Shown here one piece after another: positions 17,392-27,183 of a DNA stretch of 64,000 nt. Positions within the stretch are counted from its first letter, which is position 1; each line of letters begins with the position of its first letter. Location: NCBI RefSeq assembly GCF_004785795.1, contig NZ_SRRO01000001.1, forward strand, positions 2,170,001 through 2,234,000, read 5' to 3'. A program made the position numbers and the translations under genes. This DNA comes from Nocardioides eburneiflavus. GTDB taxonomy: Bacteria > Actinomycetota > Actinomycetes > Propionibacteriales > Nocardioidaceae. Under the pieces are notes generated by a model. The model was given only the letters and a program-made list of their open reading frames with translations. It ran no database searches and was not told where the DNA came from.

Positions 17392-18759
17392 ATGACCACC
17401 GACACCTCCACCGCGACCGGCAGCGGGTCACCGGGCACCCAGCCCGAGCGCACCAGCATCGTCAAGGTCGTCTTCGCGTCCCTGATCGGCACCGCCGTCG
17501 AGTGGTACGACTTCTTCCTCTACGGGTCGGCGGCGGCGCTCGTCTTCGGCACGCTGTTCTTCCCCGAGAGCGAGCCGGCCACCGCGACCCTGCTGGCCTT
17601 CGGCACCTACGCGCTCGGCTTCGTCGCGCGGCCCCTCGGCGGCATCGTCTTCGGCCACTACGGCGACAAGGTCGGCCGCAAGAAGATGCTGGTCCTCTCG
17701 CTGTTCCTCATGGGCGTGGCGACCTTCGCGATCGGTCTGCTGCCGACGTACGCCTCGATCGGCGTCGCCGCCCCGCTGCTCCTGCTGACCTGCCGCCTGC
17801 TCCAGGGCTTCGCGGTCGGCGGCGAGTGGGGCGGCGCGGTCCTCATGGCGGCCGAGCACGGCGACGACTCGCAGCGCGGCTTCTGGTCCTCGTGGCCGCA
17901 GGCCGGTGTGGCGCTGGGCAACCTGTTCGCCACCGGTGTCCTCTGGGTGCTGGCGGCCGTCCAGTCCGACGCGGCCTTCGAGTCGTGGGGCTGGCGCATC
18001 CCGTTCCTGCTGAGCGCCGTGCTGGTGGTCGTGGGCCTGTGGGTCCGACTGTCCATCGAGGAGTCGCCCGTCTTCGCCGAGGCCAAGGCCGAGCTCGAGA
18101 CCAAGGAGACCGCCCACCTGCCCCTGGTCGAGGTCTTCCGCAAGTACCCCAAGGAGGTCCTCGTGGCCATGGGGATGCGGATGGCGGAGAACATCTCCTA
18201 CTACCTGTTCACGATCATCTCGATCTCGTTCCTCACGCTCTACGCCGGCACCGCCGACGACAAGTCGCTCATCCTCAAGGCGCTGCTGATCGGCTCGGTC
18301 GTGCACTTCGTGACGATCCCGCTCATCGGTGCGATCAGCGACCGCGTCGGCCGCCGACCGCTCTACCTCGCCGGCGCGGTGGGGGTCGCGGCCTGGTCGT
18401 GGATCTTCTTCGACCTGATCGCCTCGCGCTCCGAGGGCAAGATCATCCTCGCGATCGTGGTGGGCCTGGTGCTGCACGCCCTGATGTACTCGCCGCAGGC
18501 GGCGTTCTTCTCCGAGCTGTTCGGCACCTCGGTTCGCTACACGGGGGCCTCGGTGGGCTACCAGCTCGCCTCGATCTTCGCCGGCGCCCTCGCCCCGATC
18601 ATCGCGATCGAGCTGCTCGGCGACGCCAGCGCCGGGGTCAGCAACGTCCCCAAGGTCGCGATCTACATGACGATCGCGTCGGTGATCACCGTCGTCGCGG
18701 TGCTCGTCGCCCACGAGACGAAGGCCAGCTCGCTGCGCCACGACCGCGTGCTCGACTGA
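17392..18759 (+). CDS. MHS-family MFS transporter (metabolite:proton symporter)
   Basis: A 455-residue, 12-helix carrier of the metabolite:H+ symporter group, related to the shikimate, alpha-ketoglutarate and proline/betaine carriers. The signature regions are GTAVEWYDFFLYGSAAAL at the start, FGHYGDKVGRKKML in the first cytoplasmic loop and GGEWGGAVLMAAEH in the middle. It follows the 3-hydroxybutyrate dehydrogenase gene by 42 bases on the same strand, so import of hydroxybutyrate or another short organic acid is likely. Substrate is inferred from context only. Confidence 0.9.
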   Translation: MTTDTSTATGSGSPGTQPERTSIVKVVFASLIGTAVEWYDFFLYGSAAALVFGTLFFPESEPATATLLAFGTYALGFVARPLGGIVFGHYGDKVGRKKMLVLSLFLMGVATFAIGLLPTYASIGVAAPLLLLTCRLLQGFAVGGEWGGAVLMAAEHGDDSQRGFWSSWPQAGVALGNLFATGVLWVLAAVQSDAAFESWGWRIPFLLSAVLVVVGLWVRLSIEESPVFAEAKAELETKETAHLPLVEVFRKYPKEVLVAMGMRMAENISYYLFTIISISFLTLYAGTADDKSLILKALLIGSVVHFVTIPLIGAISDRVGRRPLYLAGAVGVAAWSWIFFDLIASRSEGKIILAIVVGLVLHALMYSPQAAFFSELFGTSVRYTGASVGYQLASIFAGALAPIIAIELLGDASAGVSNVPKVAIYMTIASVITVVAVLVAHETKASSLRHDRVLD

Positions 18760-18776
18760 CGCGACCTGCCTCGCGT

Positions 18777-18810
18777 ACGGGCCGTCGTCCCTCCGGGGGC
18801 GGCGGCCCGT
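18777..18810. terminator. Hairpin between convergent transporter and subtilase genes
   Basis: ACGGGCCG (18777-18784) pairs with CGGCCCGT (18803-18810) across an 18-base loop. There is no U tract. It lies between two converging genes and could stop transcription from both sides. Confidence 0.55.
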
Positions 18811-18826
18811 CGGCGTCGTGGAGGGA

Positions 18827-20938
18827 TCAGCGGGTCAGCGCGACGGGGACGCGGGTGACGCCGCCTCGTGCGCCGAGCCAGACGAGCACGCCGTCGTCGA
18901 GGACGCCCGGGCCCGTGGGGCCCGAGACCGTGACGGTGAAGTCGGCCGACTCGCCCGGCGCGAGTCGTACGGCGAGCGGCTGCACGCGGACCCGGTGCGA
19001 GGCGAACCCGCGGGCGGTGACGGAGAAGTACTCGGGGCGGCTGCTCACGTTGGTCACGGTGCGCACGGCCCGCGACTGCCGCGCCGACAGCAGCAGGGAG
19101 GTGGTGTTGAGGCGGGCGAGGGAGCGCGTGCGCAGCGCCCGCCGCCACGCGCGGGGCGAGACGTCGAAGGCAAGGTGCGCGGTGGGCGCGCGGCCGGGCA
19201 GGGCGCCCGAGCCCTGCTCGAGGACCGACGACCCGCGGATCGGGCGGCCCGACGTCACGACGAGCGACCGGACCCTGGCCGCCGACCAGTCGTCGTGCCG
19301 ACCGAGGAGCAGCGCGGCGAGGCCGCTGGCGTGGGCGGTGGCGGCCGAGCTCCCGCTGAACACGCCCCAGCTGCGCCCGGTGGACTCCGGCAGGGCGCCG
19401 AGGACCGCGTCGCCGTCGGCCACCGCGTCGGGCTTGAGGGTCGCCCCGCGCGGGTCGCCCGCGGCGCTCCACGGAGCCGTACGCCGGGTGCCGGGGTCGC
19501 CGAGCACCCGGGACATCTGCAGCCGGTCGTCGGGGTGGCGGGCCACCCAGCGGCTGAAGGTCCGGCCGTCCGCCGCGGACAGGTGGACCGTCGGCACGGA
19601 GTGGAAGTCGGCGCTGACGGCACCCGGGCCGCGGTTGACGAGCACCATGGCGCGTCCGCCGGCCCGCGCGACCGACTCGGACTTGTCGATGCGACCGATC
19701 CCGCCGCGCCGGCACACCACGATGCGGTCGGCGACCTTCCGGGCGTCGAGGGCGTCGGCCCGACACTCGGCCGCGGCCCGGCGCGAGGCACCGGGAGCCG
19801 CCGCGTCCTGGGCCAGGACCGCCCGGCCGCGTACGTCGCCCGGCCGACCGCCGCCGGTCCACGACCGGCCGCCGGGCAGCGTCACGCGTCCGCGCGACAT
19901 CCGGCCCACGGCCGCGCCGACGGTGGTGACCCACGGCCCGGCGTGGGAGGCGTACGCCGAGGCGCCGGCGTTGCCCGCGGCGCCCATCACCACGACGTCG
20001 GCCTCGGCGGCGCCCAGCAGGGCGACCTGGAGGGTGTCGAGGCGGTCGCCGCCGGCCAGCGCGAGGGTCAGGACGTCCACTCCGTCGGCGACGGCGGCGT
20101 CCACGGCGGACACCACGTCGGCGGTCGAGCAGCCGTCGTCGGACGGGTCGGGCGCTCCCCAGCACGCCTTGTAGGAGGCGATGCGGGCCTGCGGTGCGAC
20201 GCCGCCGAACCTGCCGGCCGGACGGCCGTCGACTCGTACGCTGACACCGGCGTTGCCGGCCGCGACCGAGGAGACCTGGGTGCCGTGCCCGAGCACGTCG
20301 AGCGGCGAGAGCGACTCGGAGGAGCGGATCCGGTCGGTGCCGAAGCCCTCGACGTACCACCGTGCACCGACGACCTTGCGCGTGCAGTCGTCGGCCGCCC
20401 ACCCGTCACCCTCGGCGCAGGCGCCGGCGAAGTCCTCCGGGTCGGCACCGAGGCCGGGGACGTCTGCGAGGGCCGGTGACTCCGGCGCGATGCCTGAGTC
20501 GACGACGCCGATCACCACGCCGGCCCCGCCCCGCAACCGCGGGCTCGCGACGGCACCGCGCACCGTGGCCAGGGACGTGCGGCCGGCAAGCGGGCGCACC
20601 GTGTCGGCCTCGAACGAGGCGACCGTCTCCTGGTCGTCGAGCGCCGCGAGCTGCGCGTCGGTCAGACGGGCGGCGAATCCGTTGAGGGCCGTGGTCCACC
20701 GGTAGACGGGCTGGTCGGCGCCGACAGCGGCGAGCACGGCGTCCTGTCGAGCGAGGAGCTCCTCGGCGTCGGCGCGTCCTGCGGCGGTGCCGGCGCCCGT
20801 CAGGGTGACGAGGGTCAGCGGCGGGAGCGCGCCCTGCGCCGGGGTGTCGTCGGCACTCGCGACGCCACCTGTCGGCAGCCCGAGGGCGAGCGCGAGCAGG
20901 CCGCACCCGAGCACGGTGCTCGCTCGTCGTGCCCGCAC
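18827..20938 (-). CDS. Secreted subtilisin-like (S8) serine protease with PA insert
   Basis: A 703-residue exported protease. The signal peptide is about residues 1-30 (hydrophobic core LGCGLLALALGL). An inhibitor I9-like propeptide follows (ALNGFAARLTDAQLAALDD). Catalytic Asp is in GVVDSGI, His in GHGTQVSSVAAG, and Ser in FSGSSAATAHASGLAALLL. The usual GTSMA around the Ser is here GSSAA. A PA-type insert (about 345-430) lies between His and Ser, and a beta-sandwich-like domain closes the protein. I chose the GTG at 20938 because GGGAGGA precedes it at good spacing and the signal peptide begins there. Confidence 0.9.
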   Translation of the reverse strand: MRARRASTVLGCGLLALALGLPTGGVASADDTPAQGALPPLTLVTLTGAGTAAGRADAEELLARQDAVLAAVGADQPVYRWTTALNGFAARLTDAQLAALDDQETVASFEADTVRPLAGRTSLATVRGAVASPRLRGGAGVVIGVVDSGIAPESPALADVPGLGADPEDFAGACAEGDGWAADDCTRKVVGARWYVEGFGTDRIRSSESLSPLDVLGHGTQVSSVAAGNAGVSVRVDGRPAGRFGGVAPQARIASYKACWGAPDPSDDGCSTADVVSAVDAAVADGVDVLTLALAGGDRLDTLQVALLGAAEADVVVMGAAGNAGASAYASHAGPWVTTVGAAVGRMSRGRVTLPGGRSWTGGGRPGDVRGRAVLAQDAAAPGASRRAAAECRADALDARKVADRIVVCRRGGIGRIDKSESVARAGGRAMVLVNRGPGAVSADFHSVPTVHLSAADGRTFSRWVARHPDDRLQMSRVLGDPGTRRTAPWSAAGDPRGATLKPDAVADGDAVLGALPESTGRSWGVFSGSSAATAHASGLAALLLGRHDDWSAARVRSLVVTSGRPIRGSSVLEQGSGALPGRAPTAHLAFDVSPRAWRRALRTRSLARLNTTSLLLSARQSRAVRTVTNVSSRPEYFSVTARGFASHRVRVQPLAVRLAPGESADFTVTVSGPTGPGVLDDGVLVWLGARGGVTRVPVALTR

Positions 20939-21193
20939 GTCGTCCTCCCGCTCGTGATCGCCCTGGTGATGTGGCCTGGTGACCGTCTTGGTGACCGGTG
21001 TGGCCGCCGCGCCCCCGCGCGGTGGACCTCCGAGTGTCCCATGCTCCCACCAGTCACGGGAATGATCCCGGGTGGGTGCCCGGCCCACGAGCACAACCCG
21101 TTGGTCGACGGGCCGGGCGGCCGCCTATCCTGTGCCGGGCCGCGATCCGCGCGGCGGGCGCAGATTCGCGCGCAGAGCTGAGTGGGGTGGACC

Positions 21194-21589
21194 GTGCCGA
21201 GTGGCAAGGTGAAGTGGTACGACGCGGAGAAGGGCTTCGGCTTCCTGTCGCAGGAGGACGGCCCGGACGTCTACGTCCACTCCGACGCGCTCCCCGAGGG
21301 GACCACCACCCTCAAGGCCGGCACGAAGGTCGAGTTCGGCATCGCGCAGGGTCGCCGTGGCGAGCAGGCGCTGCAGGTGCGCGTCCTCGACGCGCCCGCC
21401 TCGGTGTCCCGCAACCAGCGCAACGCCCAGCGCAAGCAGCCCGAGGCGATGGTGACCATCGTCGAGGACCTCATCAAGATGCTCGAGGGCGTCGAGGAGG
21501 GCTACCGCCGCGGTCGGCACCCCGAGCGTGCGGCCGCCCGCGGGACGGCCAAGGTGCTGCGCGCGCTGGCCGACGAGCTGGAGATCTGA
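21194..21589 (+). CDS. Cold-shock domain protein (CspB-like, with C-terminal extension)
   Basis: A 131-residue protein. The N-terminal cold-shock domain (about 1-67) has KGFGFL and VYVHSDAL, the RNP1/RNP2 RNA-binding motifs. A 60-residue helical tail follows, as in mycobacterial CspB (Rv0871). The start is a GTG at 21194 (VPSGKVKWYDAEKG); an upstream GTG at 21182 is less likely. It binds single-stranded nucleic acid and probably acts as an RNA chaperone. Confidence 0.93.
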   Translation: MPSGKVKWYDAEKGFGFLSQEDGPDVYVHSDALPEGTTTLKAGTKVEFGIAQGRRGEQALQVRVLDAPASVSRNQRNAQRKQPEAMVTIVEDLIKMLEGVEEGYRRGRHPERAAARGTAKVLRALADELEI

Positions 21590-21613
21590 GACCCGACCCG
21601 GGACCCGGTGCCG

Positions 21614-23089
21614 TCAGGCGCGAGCCGGTGCGGCCGAGCCCCGCCGGCTGACCAGCACGAAGGTCGCCCACGCCCCGAGCACGCCGGCGGCGACGCCGAG
21701 GCCGAGCTGCGGCATGAGCGGCATCGCGATCCCGACGAAGCCACCGATCACCCAGGCCAGCTGGAGCGTGGTGTCGGAGCGGGCGAAGGCGCTCGCCTGG
21801 ATCCGGCTCGGGACGTCACGCTGGATCGTCGAGTCGAGCGACAGCTTGGCCAGCGACTGCGCCAGTCCGGCCGTGAGGCCGAGCAGCACCAGCGTCACCA
21901 GGCCGTAGAACAGTGCGGCCAGGGCTGCGACGGCGACGTCGGCGAGGAGGGCGAGCACCACGGTCACTGCAGGGTTGAGGCGCTTGAGCACCGACCCGAC
22001 CGCGATGCCGAGGGTGTTGCCGAGCCCCGCCGCTCCGATCACCAGCCCGAGCAGGACCTCGGGCCGCCAGTCCCCGATGGGGTTGTCGCGCAGCAGGAAC
22101 GCCATGAACATCGTGAGGAACCCCGAGAGCCAGCGGGGACCGCAGTTGGCCCGCAGGGCGAACGCGACCGCGCCCGGGATCCGGGTGCGGGGCCGGCGGG
22201 CCGTGCCGCCCTGGTCGGTCGAGCCGGTCAGCACGAGCTCGCCCTCGCCCTGGCTGGCGTCGACCTTCTCCGGGAGCCGGATCGCCCAGATGGTGGCGAG
22301 CACGAACACGACGAAGCCGTAGCGCAGCGACCACTCCGGGCCGAACGTCGAGGCGAGGATGGCCAGGGGTGCCGAGATGCCGGCACCCACCACCCCGGCC
22401 AGCGAGACCCGCGCGTTGGCCTTGACCAGGGTCAGGTCGGGCGGCAGGAGCCGGGGCACGGCCGCGGCTCGCGTCACGCCGTACGCCTTGGACGCCACCA
22501 GGCAGCCGAGCGCCGCGGGGAACAGCCAGCCGGACTCGGTCACCACGGCGGTGGCGAGCACCCAGCACAGGAAGCAGCGGATCGCCATCGTCGCGCCGAC
22601 GGCCCAGCGGCGTCCGTGGCTGAAGCGGTCGAGGAACGGCCCGATCAGGGGCGCCACGATCGCGAACGGGAGCATCGTCAGGCCGAGGAACAGCGCCACC
22701 TGGCCGCGCGCCTCACCGGTCGGGACCTGGAAGAAGAGCGTGCCGGCGAGCGAGATCGCCACGGCGGCGTCTCCCGCGGCGTTGAAGGCGTGGAGCTCGA
22801 TGAGGCGTGAGAGCCCCGAGTCGCCGGCGCCCTCCGCCCGCGCCGCCCGCCTGGCCTGCGAGACCGCGTAGTGGCCGGCGCTGCCGGCGCCGCGGCCGGC
22901 CACGCGCGCCCCGCGACCGGCCGCCCGGACCCCGCGGGCGGCACCGGACAGCGACCGGCGTACGGCGCTGCCGCGCGGAGGCTGCGCGGCGCGGTCCGAC
23001 GCCCGCCCCGACGTGTGGCCCGAGGTGCGGGGCGGCTCCTGCGCCTGTCCCGCGGTCGTGTCGGGGCGCTCGGAGGTCACGGGCACCAT
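21614..23089 (-). CDS. MFS transporter, Rv0876c-like
   Basis: A 491-residue membrane protein with 12 predicted helices after an unusually long N-terminal cytoplasmic tail of about 90 residues that is rich in Arg, Ala and Gly. It matches the actinobacterial Rv0876c type by its sequence and by its place between a CspB-like and a DUF3027 gene. Substrate is unknown. It is convergent with the cold-shock gene and divergent from the DUF3027 gene. Confidence 0.85.
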   Translation of the reverse strand: MVPVTSERPDTTAGQAQEPPRTSGHTSGRASDRAAQPPRGSAVRRSLSGAARGVRAAGRGARVAGRGAGSAGHYAVSQARRAARAEGAGDSGLSRLIELHAFNAAGDAAVAISLAGTLFFQVPTGEARGQVALFLGLTMLPFAIVAPLIGPFLDRFSHGRRWAVGATMAIRCFLCWVLATAVVTESGWLFPAALGCLVASKAYGVTRAAAVPRLLPPDLTLVKANARVSLAGVVGAGISAPLAILASTFGPEWSLRYGFVVFVLATIWAIRLPEKVDASQGEGELVLTGSTDQGGTARRPRTRIPGAVAFALRANCGPRWLSGFLTMFMAFLLRDNPIGDWRPEVLLGLVIGAAGLGNTLGIAVGSVLKRLNPAVTVVLALLADVAVAALAALFYGLVTLVLLGLTAGLAQSLAKLSLDSTIQRDVPSRIQASAFARSDTTLQLAWVIGGFVGIAMPLMPQLGLGVAAGVLGAWATFVLVSRRGSAAPARA

Positions 23090-23179
23090 CTTGGCCTACG
23101 CGCCCGACAGCCCGGCGTACGCCGTCCCGGCAGGCGTCCCGACGGGACAGGACGACCGACCATTTGCGATGATGCGCAG

Positions 23180-23974
23180 GTGATCGCTCTCCCCACCCGT
23201 GCCGGCAAGCCGGACGCGGCCCTCGCCAAGGCCGTGGACCTCGCCCGCACCGTCGTCCTCGAGGTCGCCGAGCCCGGCGACGTCGGTGACCACCTGGGGG
23301 TGCGGGCCGACGGCGAGCGCGTCGTCACCCACCACTTCGCGTGCCTTCGCGCCGGCTACCCCGGCTGGTACTGGTCGGTGACGCTGACCCGCGCCAAGCG
23401 AGGCAAGGACCTCACTGTCAACGAGGTCGTGCTGCTGCCCGGCGACGAGGCGATCGTGGCGCCCGCGTGGGTGCCCTACAAGGAGCGGCTCCAGCCCGGC
23501 GACCTCTCGCCGGGCGACCTGCTCCCCGTCGAGGACGAGGACGTCAGGCTGGTCCCGACCTACCTCGTCGGCGACGACCCGCTCGACACCCCGCTCGACG
23601 GCGACGCGCGTGCGCAGGTGCGTCGGGTGGCCGAGGACCTCGGCCTGGGTCGCGTGCGGACCCTGAGCCGCGAGGGCATCGACATGGCCGCCGAGCGGTG
23701 GCACGCCGGACCTGGTGGCCCCGAGGCCCCGCTGGCCAAGAGCGCGCCCGAGCACTGCTGGTCGTGTGGCTTCCTGGTGCGGCTCAACGGCTCGCTGTCC
23801 GAGCGGTTCGGGGTCTGCGCCAACGGCAACGCCAACGACGACGGCAGGGTGGTCACGCTCGACCACGGCTGCGGCGCGCACTCCGAGGTCAAGCTCGCCC
23901 GCAAGCAGCAGCCGCTGCCCATGCCGGACCACGTGTTCGACACCCTCACCGACGACGAGGTCGAGGCGCTCTGA
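23180..23974 (+). CDS. DUF3027 protein (Rv0877-like)
   Basis: A 264-residue protein of unknown function, conserved in actinobacteria next to the MFS gene. A likely metal-binding site is formed by CWSCGF, a Cys in FGVCANG and the Cys/His of HGCGAHSE in the last 80 residues. YPGWYWSVTLTRAKRGKDLT in the first half is also typical. The first possible start is the GTG at 23180; no ribosome site is obvious, so the message may be leaderless. Confidence 0.82.
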   Translation: MIALPTRAGKPDAALAKAVDLARTVVLEVAEPGDVGDHLGVRADGERVVTHHFACLRAGYPGWYWSVTLTRAKRGKDLTVNEVVLLPGDEAIVAPAWVPYKERLQPGDLSPGDLLPVEDEDVRLVPTYLVGDDPLDTPLDGDARAQVRRVAEDLGLGRVRTLSREGIDMAAERWHAGPGGPEAPLAKSAPEHCWSCGFLVRLNGSLSERFGVCANGNANDDGRVVTLDHGCGAHSEVKLARKQQPLPMPDHVFDTLTDDEVEAL

Positions 23975-23995
23975 GTCGAACAGTCGCGACCGAGG

Positions 23996-24673
23996 TCAGC
24001 CGTCGGTCGCGCCGATCGGGTTCGGGTGCCCGAGGCTCGTCATGACGTGCGGGGCGTCGTCTCGCGAGAGCACCCACACCCCGTAGCCGTCGTCGGGCGG
24101 GTGCAGCTCGTAGGAGCCGGCTCGCAGGTCCACCCGCAGACCGCTGGCCCCGACGTCCGCGACGAACTCCTCCACGGGGTACGCACGTGCCGTCGGCGGC
24201 CCTCCGCGCAGGTGGAAGCCGACCAGCACGCGACCGCCGGGCGCGAGGAGGCTGCGTACGCGCTCGAGCACCTCGCGCTCGGTCCCGTCGGCGAGGAAGA
24301 CCATGACGTTGCCGACGAGGACGACCAGGTCGTAGGAGGTCGGGCTCCCGTGCCCGGCCAGTGCGTCGGGGTCCAGCGACCGGGCGTCGAGAGGGAGCAC
24401 CTCCAGGTCGGGATAGGTGCGCCGCGACTGCTCGGCGAGCGTCGCGTCGGGCTCGACCGCGACCACGTGGTGCCCGCGCACGGACAGGGCCGCCGCGACC
24501 CGACCCATCCCCGACCCGATGTCGAGGACGCGACCGTGCCGGGGGAGGAGGGTGTCGGCCAGGCGGGCCTCGCCGTCGACGTCCTCGCCGGAGGCCACGA
24601 GCTCGGCGAACTTCCGGCCGTACCCGTCGTTGGCCTGCCCGCCGAGCTCCCAGCGGGTCGGGGGCAGGGTCAT
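23996..24673 (-). CDS. Class I SAM-dependent methyltransferase
   Basis: A 225-residue methyltransferase. The SAM-binding motif is VLDIGSGMGRVAAAL (about residues 45-59), followed by the acidic residue in VVAVEPD and by LVVLVGNVMVF and LLAPGGRVLVGF. The ATG at 24673 overlaps the stop of the DUF2530 gene (ATGA). The frame is open further upstream, but that part lies inside DUF2530. The substrate is unknown. Confidence 0.88.
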   Translation of the reverse strand: MTLPPTRWELGGQANDGYGRKFAELVASGEDVDGEARLADTLLPRHGRVLDIGSGMGRVAAALSVRGHHVVAVEPDATLAEQSRRTYPDLEVLPLDARSLDPDALAGHGSPTSYDLVVLVGNVMVFLADGTEREVLERVRSLLAPGGRVLVGFHLRGGPPTARAYPVEEFVADVGASGLRVDLRAGSYELHPPDDGYGVWVLSRDDAPHVMTSLGHPNPIGATDG

Positions 24674-24966
24674 GCTCCGGCCTGCAGCGCGGCGCGCTCC
24701 TTGCGGCGGCGCCGGCAGTACTCCAGGCCGCACAGGCCGAGGCCGAAGCCCGCCAGGCAGGTCCACAGCCACCACGTGCGACCGCTCTCCTGGAGGGCAC
24801 CCCAGAACGGCAGCAGCCCGAGGAAGCCCAGCAGCCAGAGCGCGGTGCCGACCTCGGTGGTGCGTACGCCGTCGACGTCCAGCGGCTCGACCTGCGCGAC
24901 GATGTAGGTGCGCCGGCCGATCTCGTGCCGCGTCGGCTGCTCGTCACCCAGGTCCACGGCCGTCAC
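24670..24966 (-). CDS. DUF2530 membrane protein (Rv0879c-like)
   Basis: A 98-residue protein with two predicted membrane helices (about 38-57 and 65-83) and a basic C-terminus (YCRRRRKER). It resembles the actinobacterial DUF2530 family, found beside the MarR gene in mycobacteria. The GTG at 24966 gives the family's usual length. Function is unknown. It is coupled to the methyltransferase gene. Confidence 0.78.
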   Translation of the reverse strand: MTAVDLGDEQPTRHEIGRRTYIVAQVEPLDVDGVRTTEVGTALWLLGFLGLLPFWGALQESGRTWWLWTCLAGFGLGLCGLEYCRRRRKERAALQAGA

Positions 24967-25027
24967 GCTACACGCGGGCACCGGGACGAAACACGGACGT
25001 AGCACGCTTCTGACACACTGCGGTTCC

Positions 25028-26515
<1,488 letters not shown>

Positions 26516-26613
26516 CGGTTCTCCGACGTCGCCTGGGGGGACCACGCAGGCCCGACGCCGACTCGTAGGGGGAGTCCGACTCTTCGAGGCCGTTGCAACC
26601 CCCTCCGAGTGAT

Positions 26614-26639
26614 GGACTCCCCGCTCGAGCGGGGAGTCC
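26614..26639. terminator. Perfect 26-bp palindrome after purine permease gene
   Basis: GGACTCCCCGCTC is followed directly by its exact reverse complement, giving a 13-bp arm with no spacer. A further GGGGAGTCC copy lies at 26569-26577. The position 98 bases after the permease stop and 56 bases before the MarR operator fits a terminator or an isolating hairpin. There is no U tract. Confidence 0.55.
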
Positions 26640-26664
26640 ACGACGGACGGCGCGATCCGGAATA

Positions 26665-26692
26665 GTTAGCACAGGTAATGAGTTATGCTAAC
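26665..26692. promoter_or_regulatory. Probable MarR operator and promoter
   Basis: GTTAGCA (26665-26671) and TGCTAAC (26686-26692) form an inverted repeat in an AT-rich patch just before the MarR gene. TATGCT (26685-26690) is placed so that transcription could begin at the ATG at 26696, giving a leaderless message. Autorepression by the MarR protein would then be direct. This is inferred from symmetry and position. Confidence 0.55.
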
Positions 26693-26695
26693 GAC

Positions 26696-27139
26696 ATGCC
26701 GACCGCCGACCTCCGCACCGACGCCGGGCTCGCCTCCGAGCTCCGGGCCGGTGTGATGCGCCTGCGCCGCCGCCTGATCTCCGAGCGCCACCCCGACAAC
26801 GACCTGAGCATCAGCCAGATGGTCGTCCTCGGCCTGCTCGTACGCACGGGCGAGCAGACCGTCGGCGACCTGGCCCGCGCCGAGCGGGTGCAGCCCCCGT
26901 CGATGACCCGCACGGTCAACTGCCTCGAGGCCGACGGCTACGTCGTACGCCGTCCGCACGAGACCGACGGCCGCCAGGTCGTGGTCTCGCTCACCGACGC
27001 CGGCCGCGCCGCGGTCCTCGCCGACCGCCAGCGGCGCGACGCCTGGCTGGCCCGGCAGCTCGGCAGCCTCACGCCCGCCGAGCGCGCTGCCCTCCGCGAC
27101 GCGGCACCGATCCTGGCCCGCCTCGCGCAGGCCGACTGA
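26696..27139 (+). CDS. MarR family transcriptional regulator (Rv0880-like)
   Basis: A 147-residue winged-helix regulator. The recognition region is VGDLARAERVQPPSMTRTVN and the wing is VVRRPHETDGRQVVVSLTDAG. The N-terminus (ASELRAGVMRLRRRL) resembles mycobacterial Rv0880, which supports the ATG at 26696; an earlier in-frame ATG at 26678 lies inside the operator. It is followed by an MFS gene 44 bases on, a common MarR-efflux pairing in which the regulator responds to an exported compound. Confidence 0.92.
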   Translation: MPTADLRTDAGLASELRAGVMRLRRRLISERHPDNDLSISQMVVLGLLVRTGEQTVGDLARAERVQPPSMTRTVNCLEADGYVVRRPHETDGRQVVVSLTDAGRAAVLADRQRRDAWLARQLGSLTPAERAALRDAAPILARLAQAD

Positions 27140-27183
27140 CCCACCACGAACCCACCTGACCACCTGACGACCGAGGAGTCACC

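Noticed and set aside
16305..20174. A 1289-residue plus-strand open frame across the dehydrogenase, transporter and subtilase genes
   Set aside because: It runs out of frame through three well-supported genes, including one on the other strand, and is Arg/Pro-rich shadow sequence.
24967..25027. Possible purine riboswitch before the NCS2 permease
   Set aside because: The gap is only 61 bases and shows none of the conserved purine aptamer elements.
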